Shown one piece after another: positions 24,662 to 33,219 of a DNA stretch of 64,000 nt. Source of the stretch: CAYMUC01 sp964393535 (GTDB lineage Bacteria > Actinomycetota > Acidimicrobiia > Acidimicrobiales > Ilumatobacteraceae). Below the pieces are notes generated by a model. That model saw only the letters and a list, made by a program, of their open reading frames with translations. It was not told where the DNA came from and made no database searches. The stretch spans positions 1-64,000 of the forward strand of contig CAYMUC010000001.1 of NCBI GenBank assembly GCA_964393535.1, written 5' to 3'. The first letter of the stretch is position 1; the number at the start of each line of letters is the position of its first letter. The position numbers were made by a program, and so were the translations under genes.

Positions 24662-27600
24662 CTAGGCCCGTTCGAGGCCGATCCGCACCGGACGACCGTC
24701 CAACGATGTGGTGGACACCTCGACGTCACCGATGGTCACCGACGTGGCGAGGGTCTCGCCGGCGATGGTGTCGACGTGCCCGGCGATCTGCCGACGCTGA
24801 TCGTCGTCGAGACCAAGGCTGAGCACGATCCGGTCCGACACGTCCAGACCCGCATCTCGACGAGCCTGCTGGACCAGTCGGATGAGATCGCGTGCCACCC
24901 CTTCGGCTTCCAGTTCAGGGGTCACCTCGACGTCCAGCACCACGACCCCAGCGCCGTCATCCAATGCCACCATGGCCACATCGTCGGGCGCCACCAGGGC
25001 CAGGGCGTACTCACCAGGGTGCAACTGCACCCCGCCAGCGGTCACATGGTCGCCGTCCACGCTCCAGTCGCCTGCCTTCACCGCCTTGATGACCTGCTGT
25101 GTGGCAGCTCCCAGTCGGGGTCCCAGTGCTGCGGGGACCACCTGGAGTTGCTTCGTGGCGATGGAAGCGACATCGGTGCTGAGTCGCACCGACTTGACGT
25201 TCACCTCGTCAGCGATGAGATCGGTGAAGTCTTCCAGTACCGCGACGTCGTCGCCAGCGACCAAGAGTTCGGCCAGAGGCAGACGCACTCGCAGTTGGTG
25301 GGCCTTGCGCACCGACAGCGCAGCCGAGCACACCGAGCGCACCCGATCCATGGACGCCACCAGGGCGGCATCGCCAGGAAGCTGGTGGACCTCGGGCCAG
25401 TCGGCGAGGTGCACGCTGCGTTGGCCGGTGAGGCCCTGGTACACCGCCTCGGTGGTGAAGGGCAGCAGCGGTGCCGCCACCCGACACACCACGTCGAGCA
25501 CCGTGTGAAGCGTGTCGATGGCGTCGGGGTCTCCTGCCCAGAAGCGATCGCGCGACCGTCGCACGTACCAGTTGGACAGCACCTCGACGAACTCTCGGAT
25601 ACCTCCACACGCTGCGAACAGGTCGTAGTCGTCCATGGCGCGTGTCTGAGCGTCCACGAACTCCTGCGTCTTGGCGAGGATGTAGCGGTCGAGCACATGG
25701 GTCGAGTCGGTACGAACCGTCCCCATGCGCCCGGCCGCCCGGGCGTACAGCGACTGGAAGTACCACACGTTCCACAGCGGCAGAATCGCCTGGCGCACGG
25801 TGTCACGGATGCCCTGCTCGGTGACCGAGAAGTCCGAACCCCGAAGGATGGCCGATGACAGCAGGTACCAACGCATGGCGTCGGCCCCGTACTGGTCGAA
25901 CACCGCCATCGGGTCGGGATAGTTGCGCAGGGACTTCGACATCTTCTGCCCGTCGTCACCCAGCACGATGCCGTGACTCACACAGGTCGAGAACGCCGGC
26001 CGATCGAACAGTGCCGTCGCCAACACGTGCATGGTGTAGAACCACCCGCGCGTCTGGCCGATGTACTCGACGATGAAGTCACCCGGGTAGTGCTGCTCGA
26101 ACCACTCGCGTTGTTCGAACGGATAGTGCACCTGAGCGAAGGGCATGGACCCCGACTCGAACCAGCAGTCCAACACCTCGGGAACCCGCCGCATCATGGA
26201 TCGACCCGTGGGGTCGTCGGGATTGGGCCGCACGAGATCGTCGATGGCGGGCCGGTGGAGGTCGGTGATGGTCACACCGAAGTCACGCTCCAGATCGGCG
26301 ATCGAGCCGTACACGTCGATGCGCGGGTACTGGGGGTCGTCACTGCGCCACACCGGAATGGGCGCACCCCAGAAGCGGTTCCGACTGATGGTCCAGTCCC
26401 GCGCGTTGGCGAGCCACTTCCCGAAACTGCCGTCCTTCAAGTGCTCGGGAACCCACCGGATCTGCTGGTTCAGTTCCAGCATGCGATCCTTGATGGCAGT
26501 CACGGCAACGAACCAGGAACTGACCGCCTTGTAGATGAGCGGCGTCCCAGTGCGCCAGCAGTGCGGATACGAGTGGTCGTAGGTCTCGTGACGGATCACG
26601 ACGCCTCGCTCCTTGAGCATCCGGATGACCACCGGGTTGGCGTCGAACACCAGCAGTCCCTCGAGGTCGGGGACCTCGGCGGTGAAGCGACCAGCACCGT
26701 CCACGGGTATCACGAGGTCGATGCCATTCGCCTGGCACACCAACTGGTCGTCTTCACCGAAAGCCGGGGCGAGGTGCACCACCCCGGTGCCGTCTTCGGT
26801 GGTCACGAACTCGGCACCCAGCACACGGAAGGCGTTGGCATGATCGGCGAAATACGGCAACAACGGTCGATAGCGACGTCCCACCAGATCGGCACCTCGA
26901 ACGGTGCCCACTCGAGTCGCTTCACCCAACTCGCGTTCGTAGGCCACCAACCTCGCCTCGGCAAGGATCATCCGGCGACCTGCCAACTCGATCACCGCAT
27001 AGTCGACGTCAGGACCCACGGCCAGTGCCAGGTTCGACGGCAGGGTCCATGGCGTGGTGGTCCAGGCGAGGAGCCACTCCCCCGAGTCCAACTCGAACGC
27101 AACCGTCAGGGCAGGGTCCTGCACCTGCTTGTAGGCGTCGTCCATGCGGGTTTCCGAGTTCGACAACGGTGTCTCGAGTGCCCACGAGTACGGCAGCACC
27201 CGGAAGCCCTCGTAGACGAGACCTTTGTCCCACAACTCCTTGAACGCCCACATGACGCTTTCCATGTAGGGAAGGTCGAGCGTCTTGTAGTCGTTGGCGA
27301 AATCGACCCAACGCGCCTGCCGCGTGACATAGCGCTCCCACTCGGAGGTATAGCGCAGCACCGAGGTATGGCAGTACGAGTTGAACTCGGCGATGCCGTG
27401 GTCGGTGATGGCCTGCACCCCTGAGATGCCGAGTTGGCGCTCGGCCTCGGCCTCGGCCGGTAGACCGTGACAGTCCCACCCGAAGCGGCGCTCCACGCGC
27501 TGCCCCCGCATGGTCCGGTAACGCGGCACCGCATCCTTCACGAATCCGGTGAGGAGATGGCCGTAATGGGGCAGCCCGTTGGCGAAGGGCGGACCGTCGT

Positions 27601-27736
27601 AGAACACGAACTCATCGTCGGCAGATCGCTGAGTCACGGACGCAGCGAAGGTCTCGTCACGCTGCCAGAAGTCGAGGATCCGTTGTTCGAGGGCAGGAAG
27701 ATCGGGTTGGGATTCGACCTCGGGATACGACGTCAC
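24662..27736 (-). CDS. ileS: Isoleucyl-tRNA synthetase, eukaryote-like (IleS2) type
   Basis: A class I synthetase of 1024 residues. HIGH is HYGH (57-60) in GLPHYGHLLTGFVKD and KMSKS is at 598-602. FGWDCHGLPAEAEAE is the form found in the IleS2/eukaryotic group, some of whose members resist mupirocin. There is a CP1 editing domain in the middle and a degenerate anticodon region at the end without a zinc-finger tail. The start is GTG at 27736 after GGAGAG. It sits just after divIVA, as in other actinobacteria. Confidence 0.95.
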   Translation of the reverse strand: MTSYPEVESQPDLPALEQRILDFWQRDETFAASVTQRSADDEFVFYDGPPFANGLPHYGHLLTGFVKDAVPRYRTMRGQRVERRFGWDCHGLPAEAEAERQLGISGVQAITDHGIAEFNSYCHTSVLRYTSEWERYVTRQARWVDFANDYKTLDLPYMESVMWAFKELWDKGLVYEGFRVLPYSWALETPLSNSETRMDDAYKQVQDPALTVAFELDSGEWLLAWTTTPWTLPSNLALAVGPDVDYAVIELAGRRMILAEARLVAYERELGEATRVGTVRGADLVGRRYRPLLPYFADHANAFRVLGAEFVTTEDGTGVVHLAPAFGEDDQLVCQANGIDLVIPVDGAGRFTAEVPDLEGLLVFDANPVVIRMLKERGVVIRHETYDHSYPHCWRTGTPLIYKAVSSWFVAVTAIKDRMLELNQQIRWVPEHLKDGSFGKWLANARDWTISRNRFWGAPIPVWRSDDPQYPRIDVYGSIADLERDFGVTITDLHRPAIDDLVRPNPDDPTGRSMMRRVPEVLDCWFESGSMPFAQVHYPFEQREWFEQHYPGDFIVEYIGQTRGWFYTMHVLATALFDRPAFSTCVSHGIVLGDDGQKMSKSLRNYPDPMAVFDQYGADAMRWYLLSSAILRGSDFSVTEQGIRDTVRQAILPLWNVWYFQSLYARAAGRMGTVRTDSTHVLDRYILAKTQEFVDAQTRAMDDYDLFAACGGIREFVEVLSNWYVRRSRDRFWAGDPDAIDTLHTVLDVVCRVAAPLLPFTTEAVYQGLTGQRSVHLADWPEVHQLPGDAALVASMDRVRSVCSAALSVRKAHQLRVRLPLAELLVAGDDVAVLEDFTDLIADEVNVKSVRLSTDVASIATKQLQVVPAALGPRLGAATQQVIKAVKAGDWSVDGDHVTAGGVQLHPGEYALALVAPDDVAMVALDDGAGVVVLDVEVTPELEAEGVARDLIRLVQQARRDAGLDVSDRIVLSLGLDDDQRRQIAGHVDTIAGETLATSVTIGDVEVSTTSLDGRPVRIGLERA

Positions 27737-27752
27737 GCAGGACTCTCCATCG

Positions 27753-28511
27753 TCAGACCCCGTCGCGGAAACGCAATCCGATACCCGAAGGAGGAGTCGA
27801 GTCTGTCCCGTCGGCTTCGGGGCCAGGATCGACGTCGATGACCGCGTCGGTCGATGCGTCGGTGACTGCGTCGCTGAGGCTCAGTTGACCTTGGGATTCG
27901 GGTTCGGCTGCGAGTTCCGGTGAGGGTTGGGGGGCGGTGACGACCGGTGACGGCGCACCAGCCGACAGGACAGGGCGAGTTCCCAGGCCCAGGCCTTCGA
28001 TCGGCGCAGCGACGAAGCCCATGAGTCGCTCGGCCACTTCGCCGAGGCGGATGCGTTGGGCCGCCAGGAACCGCTCGAGCTCCTCGACATCGCCGGCCAG
28101 GAAGTCACGACGGGCGCGCAGTGCTTCGACCTCGCTGTGAGCTTCCTCCCAGGCATCGGCGTGAGCGGCCCGGGCGGCCTCCTCTGCCTGGGTCACCATG
28201 GCTTCGGCATCGCGCCGGGCCCGCTCCAAGGTCTCGTCCGCCGTGCGTTGCGCCAGGAGCAGGGTTCGACTGATCGTCTCGGCCTCGTCCACGAGCGGCA
28301 CCTCGGGAGCTCTCTCCGACGCATGCAGTTTGGCGAGAGCAGCACGAGCACGAGCCTCCATGGCCTCGGCGTCGGCCTGGATCTGCTGCAGACGCCCCGC
28401 AACAGCAGCGAGGTAGTTCCTCACCTCGGTCGGGTCGTAGCCCTTCTTGACGACGCGGAATGAGGCCGCCGTGATCGACTGCGGCGTGATGTCAGGATTC
28501 GGCCTCGCCAT
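27753..28511 (-). CDS. divIVA: DivIVA-domain cell-pole/growth protein (Wag31-like)
   Basis: The protein has 252 residues. The N-terminus, DITPQSITAASFRVVKKGYD followed by PTEVRNYL, is the DivIVA membrane-binding domain, followed by coiled coil (about 45-170) and an acidic, Pro-rich tail. It marks curved membrane and organises polar growth or septation. The ATG at 28511 follows TACGAT by 7 bases; a nearby upstream ATG (28520) is less likely. It sits between yggT and ileS at the end of the dcw region, the usual actinobacterial place. Confidence 0.93.
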   Translation of the reverse strand: MARPNPDITPQSITAASFRVVKKGYDPTEVRNYLAAVAGRLQQIQADAEAMEARARAALAKLHASERAPEVPLVDEAETISRTLLLAQRTADETLERARRDAEAMVTQAEEAARAAHADAWEEAHSEVEALRARRDFLAGDVEELERFLAAQRIRLGEVAERLMGFVAAPIEGLGLGTRPVLSAGAPSPVVTAPQPSPELAAEPESQGQLSLSDAVTDASTDAVIDVDPGPEADGTDSTPPSGIGLRFRDGV

Positions 28512-28518
28512 GGTCGGC

Positions 28519-28524
28519 ATCGTA
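28519..28524 (-). promoter_or_regulatory. TACGAT -10-like box for divIVA
   Basis: TACGAT, 7 bases, then ATG at 28511. It suggests that divIVA has its own leaderless transcript in addition to read-through from yggT. Confidence 0.5.
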
Positions 28525-28548
28525 GGCGGTCGTGGGTCGTTCGCCCGT

Positions 28549-28812
28549 CTAGAGCGCGCCACGGCAACCCAGGATCAGGTTGATCACCACGATCTGGAGG
28601 AACAACAGCACCACGAAGGGCGACATGTCGAGGGGACCGAGCGGAGGCAGCACCCTACGCACAGGAACCAGGACCGGGTCGGTGATACGCACCAGGACCT
28701 GACTGAGCGTGGCCACCACACCGCCACGGCTGGCGGGAAACCACGAGAGCACGACGCGACCCAAGATGGCGAACACGTACATCGACGCGGCGAAACACAG
28801 CAGCTCACGCAT
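28549..28812 (-). CDS. yggT: YggT-family membrane protein
   Basis: The protein has 87 residues. It has two hydrophobic spans with the family loop SWFPA...LSQVLVRITDPVLVPVRRVLPP between them, and a second span ending VVINLILG. YggT proteins stand between sepF and divIVA in many Gram-positive bacteria and are thought to help envelope or divisome function; the mechanism is not established. It starts 6 bases after sepF. Confidence 0.9.
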   Translation of the reverse strand: MRELLCFAASMYVFAILGRVVLSWFPASRGGVVATLSQVLVRITDPVLVPVRRVLPPLGPLDMSPFVVLLFLQIVVINLILGCRGAL

Positions 28813-28818
28813 GGAAGA

Positions 28819-29385
28819 TCAGCGGTCGGCCGAGCCGTCGAGGTCTCGCTCTTCACGGGCGCGAACCGCTGCCGGCTTCAAGAGATACACGCCGGTCGCA
28901 ACCTTCTCCATGGAACCACTGAGTCCGTAGCACAGGCCACTGGCGAAATCGACCAAGCGCCGAAACGTCTCGCGGTCGATGCCCTCGAGGTTCATGATGA
29001 CGGATTGACCTGCACGGAACCGGTCAGCCACTTCCTGGGCGTCTTCGAAACGGCGCGGCTTCACGGTGTGGGGCTCGGCACTGGGTACCACCGCCCGAAC
29101 TGTGGACCCTTGCCGGACCGCCGACAGCGGACGGGGCTGCACTCCCGAATCGTCACTGGCCGGCAGTGGGAAACGCCGTGCGCCGGTGTCGGAGTCCCGC
29201 GCCGTCGTGGGCAACGCGCGAACTTGTCCCCCGACGCTGAGCCCCCCGGTCGAGTCCGTGGAATCGGGGTTGCGACCACCCGCCTGACGACCGCTGCGCG
29301 AACGCGTGTCGTCGTCTTCGTAGTCCTCGTAGACCTCCTCGTCACCAAGCCCGAGGTAGTCCATCGCTCGTTTCCACATCGACAT
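28819..29385 (-). CDS. sepF: Cell division protein SepF
   Basis: The protein has 188 residues. An N-terminal amphipathic helix (MSMWKRAMDYLGLG) anchors to membrane; a long disordered Asp/Ser/Arg linker follows (about 20-100). The C-terminal SepF domain has PRRFEDAQEVADRFRAGQSV and LVDFASGLCYGLSG. It tethers FtsZ to the membrane; no ftsA is in the cluster, so SepF is the probable main anchor (inference). The linker is longer than in Bacillus. Confidence 0.95.
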   Translation of the reverse strand: MSMWKRAMDYLGLGDEEVYEDYEDDDTRSRSGRQAGGRNPDSTDSTGGLSVGGQVRALPTTARDSDTGARRFPLPASDDSGVQPRPLSAVRQGSTVRAVVPSAEPHTVKPRRFEDAQEVADRFRAGQSVIMNLEGIDRETFRRLVDFASGLCYGLSGSMEKVATGVYLLKPAAVRAREERDLDGSADR

Positions 29386-29415
29386 CTGCGCTGTCCTTCG
29401 CTGATCCGGCGTGGA

Positions 29416-30084
29416 TCAGGCTACCGCACTGCGGTCGGATCGTCGGGGACGGGTCCCGAAGAGGGCTGAGCCCACGCGGACCTCGGTACTGCCGGCCGCC
29501 ACTGCAACCTCGAGGTCGTGTGACATTCCCATGGAGCACACCGAGAGGCCCAGTTCATCGACCAAGGCGCGCACTTGCTGGAACCCCGCTCGCGCCGCCC
29601 CGGGGCCACCTGTGGTGGGTCCCACAGTCATGAGGCCCTCGACTCGAAGGCCGAGGTCCACCGCACGAGCGACCATCGCCGAGACATCACGCACCGGTGC
29701 CCCGCCCTTGGCGGGGTCGTCTCCCGTGTCGACTTGGATCAGCACTCGCGCCTGCGGACTGCGTCGGGCCACCTCGTCGATCACCGACGGGCGGTCGAGG
29801 CTGTCCCACCGGGTGATCCACCGAGCGAGAGCTCGGACCTTGTTGCTCTGCAGCCGACCGATGAAGTGCACGTCCACATCGGCGAGACGCTCCGGGGGCG
29901 ACACCAGGGGCAACTTCGTGAGCACTTCCTGGGCGTAGTTCTCGGCGATATCGACAAGACCCGCATCGAGGGCGGCGGTGACAGCAGCAGGCCCGAACCC
30001 CTTGGTGACGGCCACGATGCGAACACCGTCACCCCCCACAGCGTGCAGACGCGCCCGCACCGTAGCGAGCGCGTCGAGGATCAC
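29416..30084 (-). CDS. yggS: PLP homeostasis protein (YggS/PROSC family)
   Basis: An alanine-racemase-like barrel of 222 residues. VAVTKGFG holds the PLP-binding lysine (about 28). IAENYAQE, HFIGRLQSNK, LIQVDTGDDPAKGG and SMGMSHDLEVAVAAGSTEVR are family hallmarks. It binds and buffers pyridoxal phosphate and has no strong enzyme activity. It overlaps the ftsZ stop by ATGA, the conserved place between ftsZ and sepF. Confidence 0.94.
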   Translation of the reverse strand: MILDALATVRARLHAVGGDGVRIVAVTKGFGPAAVTAALDAGLVDIAENYAQEVLTKLPLVSPPERLADVDVHFIGRLQSNKVRALARWITRWDSLDRPSVIDEVARRSPQARVLIQVDTGDDPAKGGAPVRDVSAMVARAVDLGLRVEGLMTVGPTTGGPGAARAGFQQVRALVDELGLSVCSMGMSHDLEVAVAAGSTEVRVGSALFGTRPRRSDRSAVA

Positions 30085-31157
30085 TTCAGGAACGAAGGGA
30101 CGTCGAAATCGTCGTCGTCTCCGCCGAGTGGGTCGCTGTCCTCGGCGAACAAGCCACTGCCGGTCGAAGCATCGGCGGCCACGCTGGGCGCCACAGCCGG
30201 CGCAGCATCCAGGCGGTCGAAACCGGCTGCGATGACGGTGATCTTCACCTCATCGCCCATCTCGTCATCGACCACGGTGCCGAAGATGATGTTGGCTTCG
30301 GGGTGGGCGACGCCGTGGATGATCTCGGCGGCTGCATTCATCTCGAACAAGCCCATGTTCGACGGCCCAGTGATGTTCAACAGAATGCCGCGGGCGCCGT
30401 CGATGGCCGACTCGAGCAGCGGAGACGAGATGGCCGCCTTGGCAGCGGTGACCGCCCGGTTCTCGCCACTGGCCTGGCCGATGCCCATGAGCGCCGACCC
30501 GGCATTTGCGAGGATCATCTTCACATCGGCGAAGTCGGTGTTGATGAGGCCGGGGGTGGTGATGAGATTGGTGATACCCGACACACCCTGCAGCAGCACC
30601 TCGTCGGCCATCTTGAAGGCGTTCAGCACACTGGTCTTCTCGTTGGCGACCGTGAGCAGGCGATCGTTGGGGATCACGATCAGCGTGTCGACTTTTTCTT
30701 TGAGGCGTGTCACGCCCGAATCGGCCTGCACCGACCGACGGCGACCCTCGAAGGCGAACGGACGGGTGACCACACCGATGGCCAACGCACCCAGCGAGCG
30801 GGCGATCTCGGCGATGACCGGGGCACCACCGGTACCGGTGCCGCCGCCCTCGCCGGCGGTGATGAACACCATGTCGGCGCCCTTGATGATCTCTTCGATC
30901 TCGTCCCGGTGCGCCTCGGCAGCAGCACGCCCCACCTCGGGGTCGCTGCCAGCTCCGAGCCCACGGGTGAGTTCCCGGCCGATATCGAGTTTCACGTCGG
31001 CATCGCTCATGAGCAACGCCTGGGCATCGGTGTTGACGGCGATGAATTCCACGCCCTTCAACCCGGCGTCGATCATGCGGTTGACGGCGTTCACGCCGCC
31101 GCCACCCACACCGATCACCTTGATGACCGCCAGATAGTTCTGCGGGGCGCCGCTCAT
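30081..31157 (-). CDS. ftsZ: Cell division GTPase FtsZ
   Basis: The protein has 358 residues. It is the tubulin homologue that forms the Z ring. The N-terminal IKVIGVGGGGVNAVNRM leads to the GTP-binding signature GGGTGTG (104-110). NTDFADVK is the T7 loop. The linker is short, and the acidic C-terminal tail ends DVPSFLK, the SepF-binding peptide. The ATG at 31157 has a strong ribosome site (GGAGGGAGA) and overlaps the stop of a 13-codon leader ORF (ATGA). It stands 137 bases after ftsQ with its own promoter-like box, unlike the overlapping genes before it. Confidence 0.97.
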   Translation of the reverse strand: MSGAPQNYLAVIKVIGVGGGGVNAVNRMIDAGLKGVEFIAVNTDAQALLMSDADVKLDIGRELTRGLGAGSDPEVGRAAAEAHRDEIEEIIKGADMVFITAGEGGGTGTGGAPVIAEIARSLGALAIGVVTRPFAFEGRRRSVQADSGVTRLKEKVDTLIVIPNDRLLTVANEKTSVLNAFKMADEVLLQGVSGITNLITTPGLINTDFADVKMILANAGSALMGIGQASGENRAVTAAKAAISSPLLESAIDGARGILLNITGPSNMGLFEMNAAAEIIHGVAHPEANIIFGTVVDDEMGDEVKITVIAAGFDRLDAAPAVAPSVAADASTGSGLFAEDSDPLGGDDDDFDVPSFLK

Positions 31158-31195
31158 CGCTGTCTCCCTCCGGTGGGGGATGTCGTGGTGCTCAT
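31154..31195 (-). CDS. Candidate 13-residue leader ORF overlapping the ftsZ start
   Basis: ATG at 31195 opens 13 codons (MSTTTSPTGGRQR) and stops at a TGA that overlaps the ftsZ ATG as ATGA. AAGGGAG lies 8 bases before its ATG, and its own body contains the ftsZ ribosome site. If translated it would couple ribosome flow to ftsZ initiation. It is seen only in sequence; no homologue is known to me, and chance is possible at this length. Confidence 0.4.
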   Translation of the reverse strand: MSTTTSPTGGRQR

Positions 31196-31254
31196 GTCAT
31201 GGACTCCCTTGAAAACCGCCAACATCCTCGCACGTTCCTTCTGTCGAACGGGAG

Positions 31255-31260
31255 ATACTA
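31255..31260 (-). promoter_or_regulatory. Possible ftsZ promoter, TAGTAT -10 box
   Basis: TAGTAT sits about 100 bases before ftsZ in the 137-base ftsQ-ftsZ gap. No good -35 is seen. A GCACC-N5-GGTGC inverted repeat (31278-31292) lies just upstream, near the ftsQ stop. Confidence 0.4.
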
Positions 31261-31294
31261 GTGGTACAGAGCAGTACGCACCGCGTTGGTGCAC

Positions 31295-32278
31295 TCAACG
31301 CACCGTCGGCTGTCCACTCGAGACATCGATGACCCGAAGGTCGGCGAGGTCCTGACGTCGCAGCACCACCACCAGAGCGACGAGTTTTCCCTGGAGGTCG
31401 TCGGGCGTGCCGAGACGTACTTCGGTGCCGGCCTCGGATGTGTCCGAGGCCAGGGTCATGGACAGTTCGCCCGCCTCACTCACGGCGAGGCCCGTCACCA
31501 GGCCAGCCACCTCGTCGGGCAGGGAACGCACCAGTTGTGCCGCTGCCTTGAACGGTGCGGGCGCCACCTCACCTGGTACGAGGTCGGGTGCGGCGCCAGC
31601 GATACCCAGGTAGTCGACCGGTTGCCCGTCGAGCACGGCGATCACCACGCCGTCGGCATCGACCACCCGGAACCGCGCGTCAGCACCCGCGAACCAGGCC
31701 AGTGGCCGACGTTCGTCGATCTCCACGACAACCCGGGAGGGAAGATCCCGAGTGACCCGTGCCGACCGGATCCACGGACTGGCTTCCAACTCGGCGCGAG
31801 CCTCTGCGAGATCCACCGACAAGATGGGCGAGCCCCGCAACGAACCCACCACTTCATCGAGCCGTTGCCCGTCGAATCGACGGCTGTACACCGCACCGTC
31901 GACGTCGACCTCACGCACCGAGAGCAAGGGAGACACGAGCAGGACCAACCCCACCGCCACCACGACGATCACCGACACGACCACGGCGAGGATGCGGCGG
32001 CGCTTACGACCCAGGGTGCGGCGGACCTCGCGCCGTCGAGCCCGAATACGAGGGTCCATCGCCGATCGCGCCGGCGGGACTGTGGGTTGTGACGTCTCGG
32101 TGTCGTCGAAGGAGCCGAGCACCACCGCGTCGGTGAGGCCGTCGTCCACGATCGTCACGGTTCGTCGTCCCGGCATCCCACTGGGTGGCGAGGCGTCACC
32201 GCCGGGCGCGTTGGCGGGCTGTGTCCCCTGGAGGGAGCGATCGGCCTTGCGGGCCGCACGACGCGAGCGCCGGATCAT
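31295..32278 (-). CDS. ftsQ: Cell division protein FtsQ
   Basis: The protein has 327 residues. A long basic, disordered cytoplasmic tail (about 1-92) precedes one membrane span (about 95-118), then a POTRA domain (SVREVDVDGAVYSRRFDGQ) and the FtsQ beta domain (DLPSRVVVEIDERRPLAWF). It links FtsB/FtsL and the septal synthase FtsWI in the divisome. The tail is longer than in model bacteria. The ATG overlaps the murB stop (ATGA). Confidence 0.93.
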   Translation of the reverse strand: MIRRSRRAARKADRSLQGTQPANAPGGDASPPSGMPGRRTVTIVDDGLTDAVVLGSFDDTETSQPTVPPARSAMDPRIRARRREVRRTLGRKRRRILAVVVSVIVVVAVGLVLLVSPLLSVREVDVDGAVYSRRFDGQRLDEVVGSLRGSPILSVDLAEARAELEASPWIRSARVTRDLPSRVVVEIDERRPLAWFAGADARFRVVDADGVVIAVLDGQPVDYLGIAGAAPDLVPGEVAPAPFKAAAQLVRSLPDEVAGLVTGLAVSEAGELSMTLASDTSEAGTEVRLGTPDDLQGKLVALVVVLRRQDLADLRVIDVSSGQPTVR

Positions 32279-33219
32279 GGCGTGGTCCTCGTGAGGGTCG
32301 CTGTGACCTCGTGGGGGAAGCCGATCAGGCGCAGTTCACTTCGCAGCCAGACTCCACTGTGCTGACCTACAGCTGAACGGACTGCCAGCATCAGCGACAC
32401 CACATCTGCTGCCAGACCGTTCTCGTCGGCCTGGATGAAGTTCGCGTGCTTCGTGGAGACCTCGGCCGTGCCGTGGCGCAGACCTCGCAGTCCTGCCGCG
32501 TCGATGAGTTCACCTGCAGACAACTGGCCGGGAATGGGGTTCACGAACACCGATCCTGCATTCTGCCCACCGGGCTGATGATCACGGCGCCAGCGCACGA
32601 TCTCGCTCAGGATCTCCTCACCCTCGTCTCGGTCCCCCTCGACCAGCGAGAACTCCGCTGCCACGACGAGATGGTCGTCGGTGAGATCGGAACCTCGGAA
32701 ACGAAGACCCACCTCGTCGGCCCCCCACCAACGACGTTCGCCGCTTCGGAGGTCCACGATGTCGACACGAACCAGGTTGGCAGCCATGTCCGAACCGTGG
32801 CCTCCAGCGTTCATCCGAACACCTCCACCCACGCTCCCGGGTACCCCCACGGCCCATTCCAACCCGGTGAGACCAGCGGCCACCGTCCGGCGCGCCAGTA
32901 CCGGCAGACTCACCCCGGCGCCAGCCACGACCGTGGTGCCGACAACTTCGACGCCATCGCCGAGGGCACCGAGGGCCACGGCCAAGGCGTCGACCCCGTC
33001 GTCGGCGACCAAGAGATTCGAGCCACGGCCCACCACCAACACGTCCACACCGGTGGTCCTGATCGCTTCGCCCACGACGCTGAGATCGGTCTCGTCGTGC
33101 ACTGTGACCATGAGCGCTGCGCTTCCCCCCACCCGGTAGGTGGTCTGCGCCCCGAGGGGCACCTGGTGGCGGGCGCGTTCACCCAAGAGCTGTGCTGCAC
33201 GCTCGACTGCGGACGGCAT
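32275..33219 (-). CDS. murB: UDP-N-acetylenolpyruvoylglucosamine reductase
   Basis: About 314 residues from ATG 33219, or one more from the GTG at 33222. It reduces enolpyruvyl-UDP-GlcNAc to UDP-MurNAc using FAD and NADPH. The FAD-binding loop is VVGRGSNLLVAD; GVPGSVGGGVRMNAGGHG holds the substrate arginine region. The catalytic serine is in NAGSVFVNP, and the C-terminal KHANFIQ has the family form. It overlaps the murC stop. Confidence 0.96.
   Translation of the reverse strand: MPSAVERAAQLLGERARHQVPLGAQTTYRVGGSAALMVTVHDETDLSVVGEAIRTTGVDVLVVGRGSNLLVADDGVDALAVALGALGDGVEVVGTTVVAGAGVSLPVLARRTVAAGLTGLEWAVGVPGSVGGGVRMNAGGHGSDMAANLVRVDIVDLRSGERRWWGADEVGLRFRGSDLTDDHLVVAAEFSLVEGDRDEGEEILSEIVRWRRDHQPGGQNAGSVFVNPIPGQLSAGELIDAAGLRGLRHGTAEVSTKHANFIQADENGLAADVVSLMLAVRSAVGQHSGVWLRSELRLIGFPHEVTATLTRTTP

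Noticed and set aside
31278..31292. GCACC-N5-GGTGC inverted repeat after ftsQ
   Set aside because: Short, no T-run; could be an operator or chance. Noted only in the ftsZ promoter entry.
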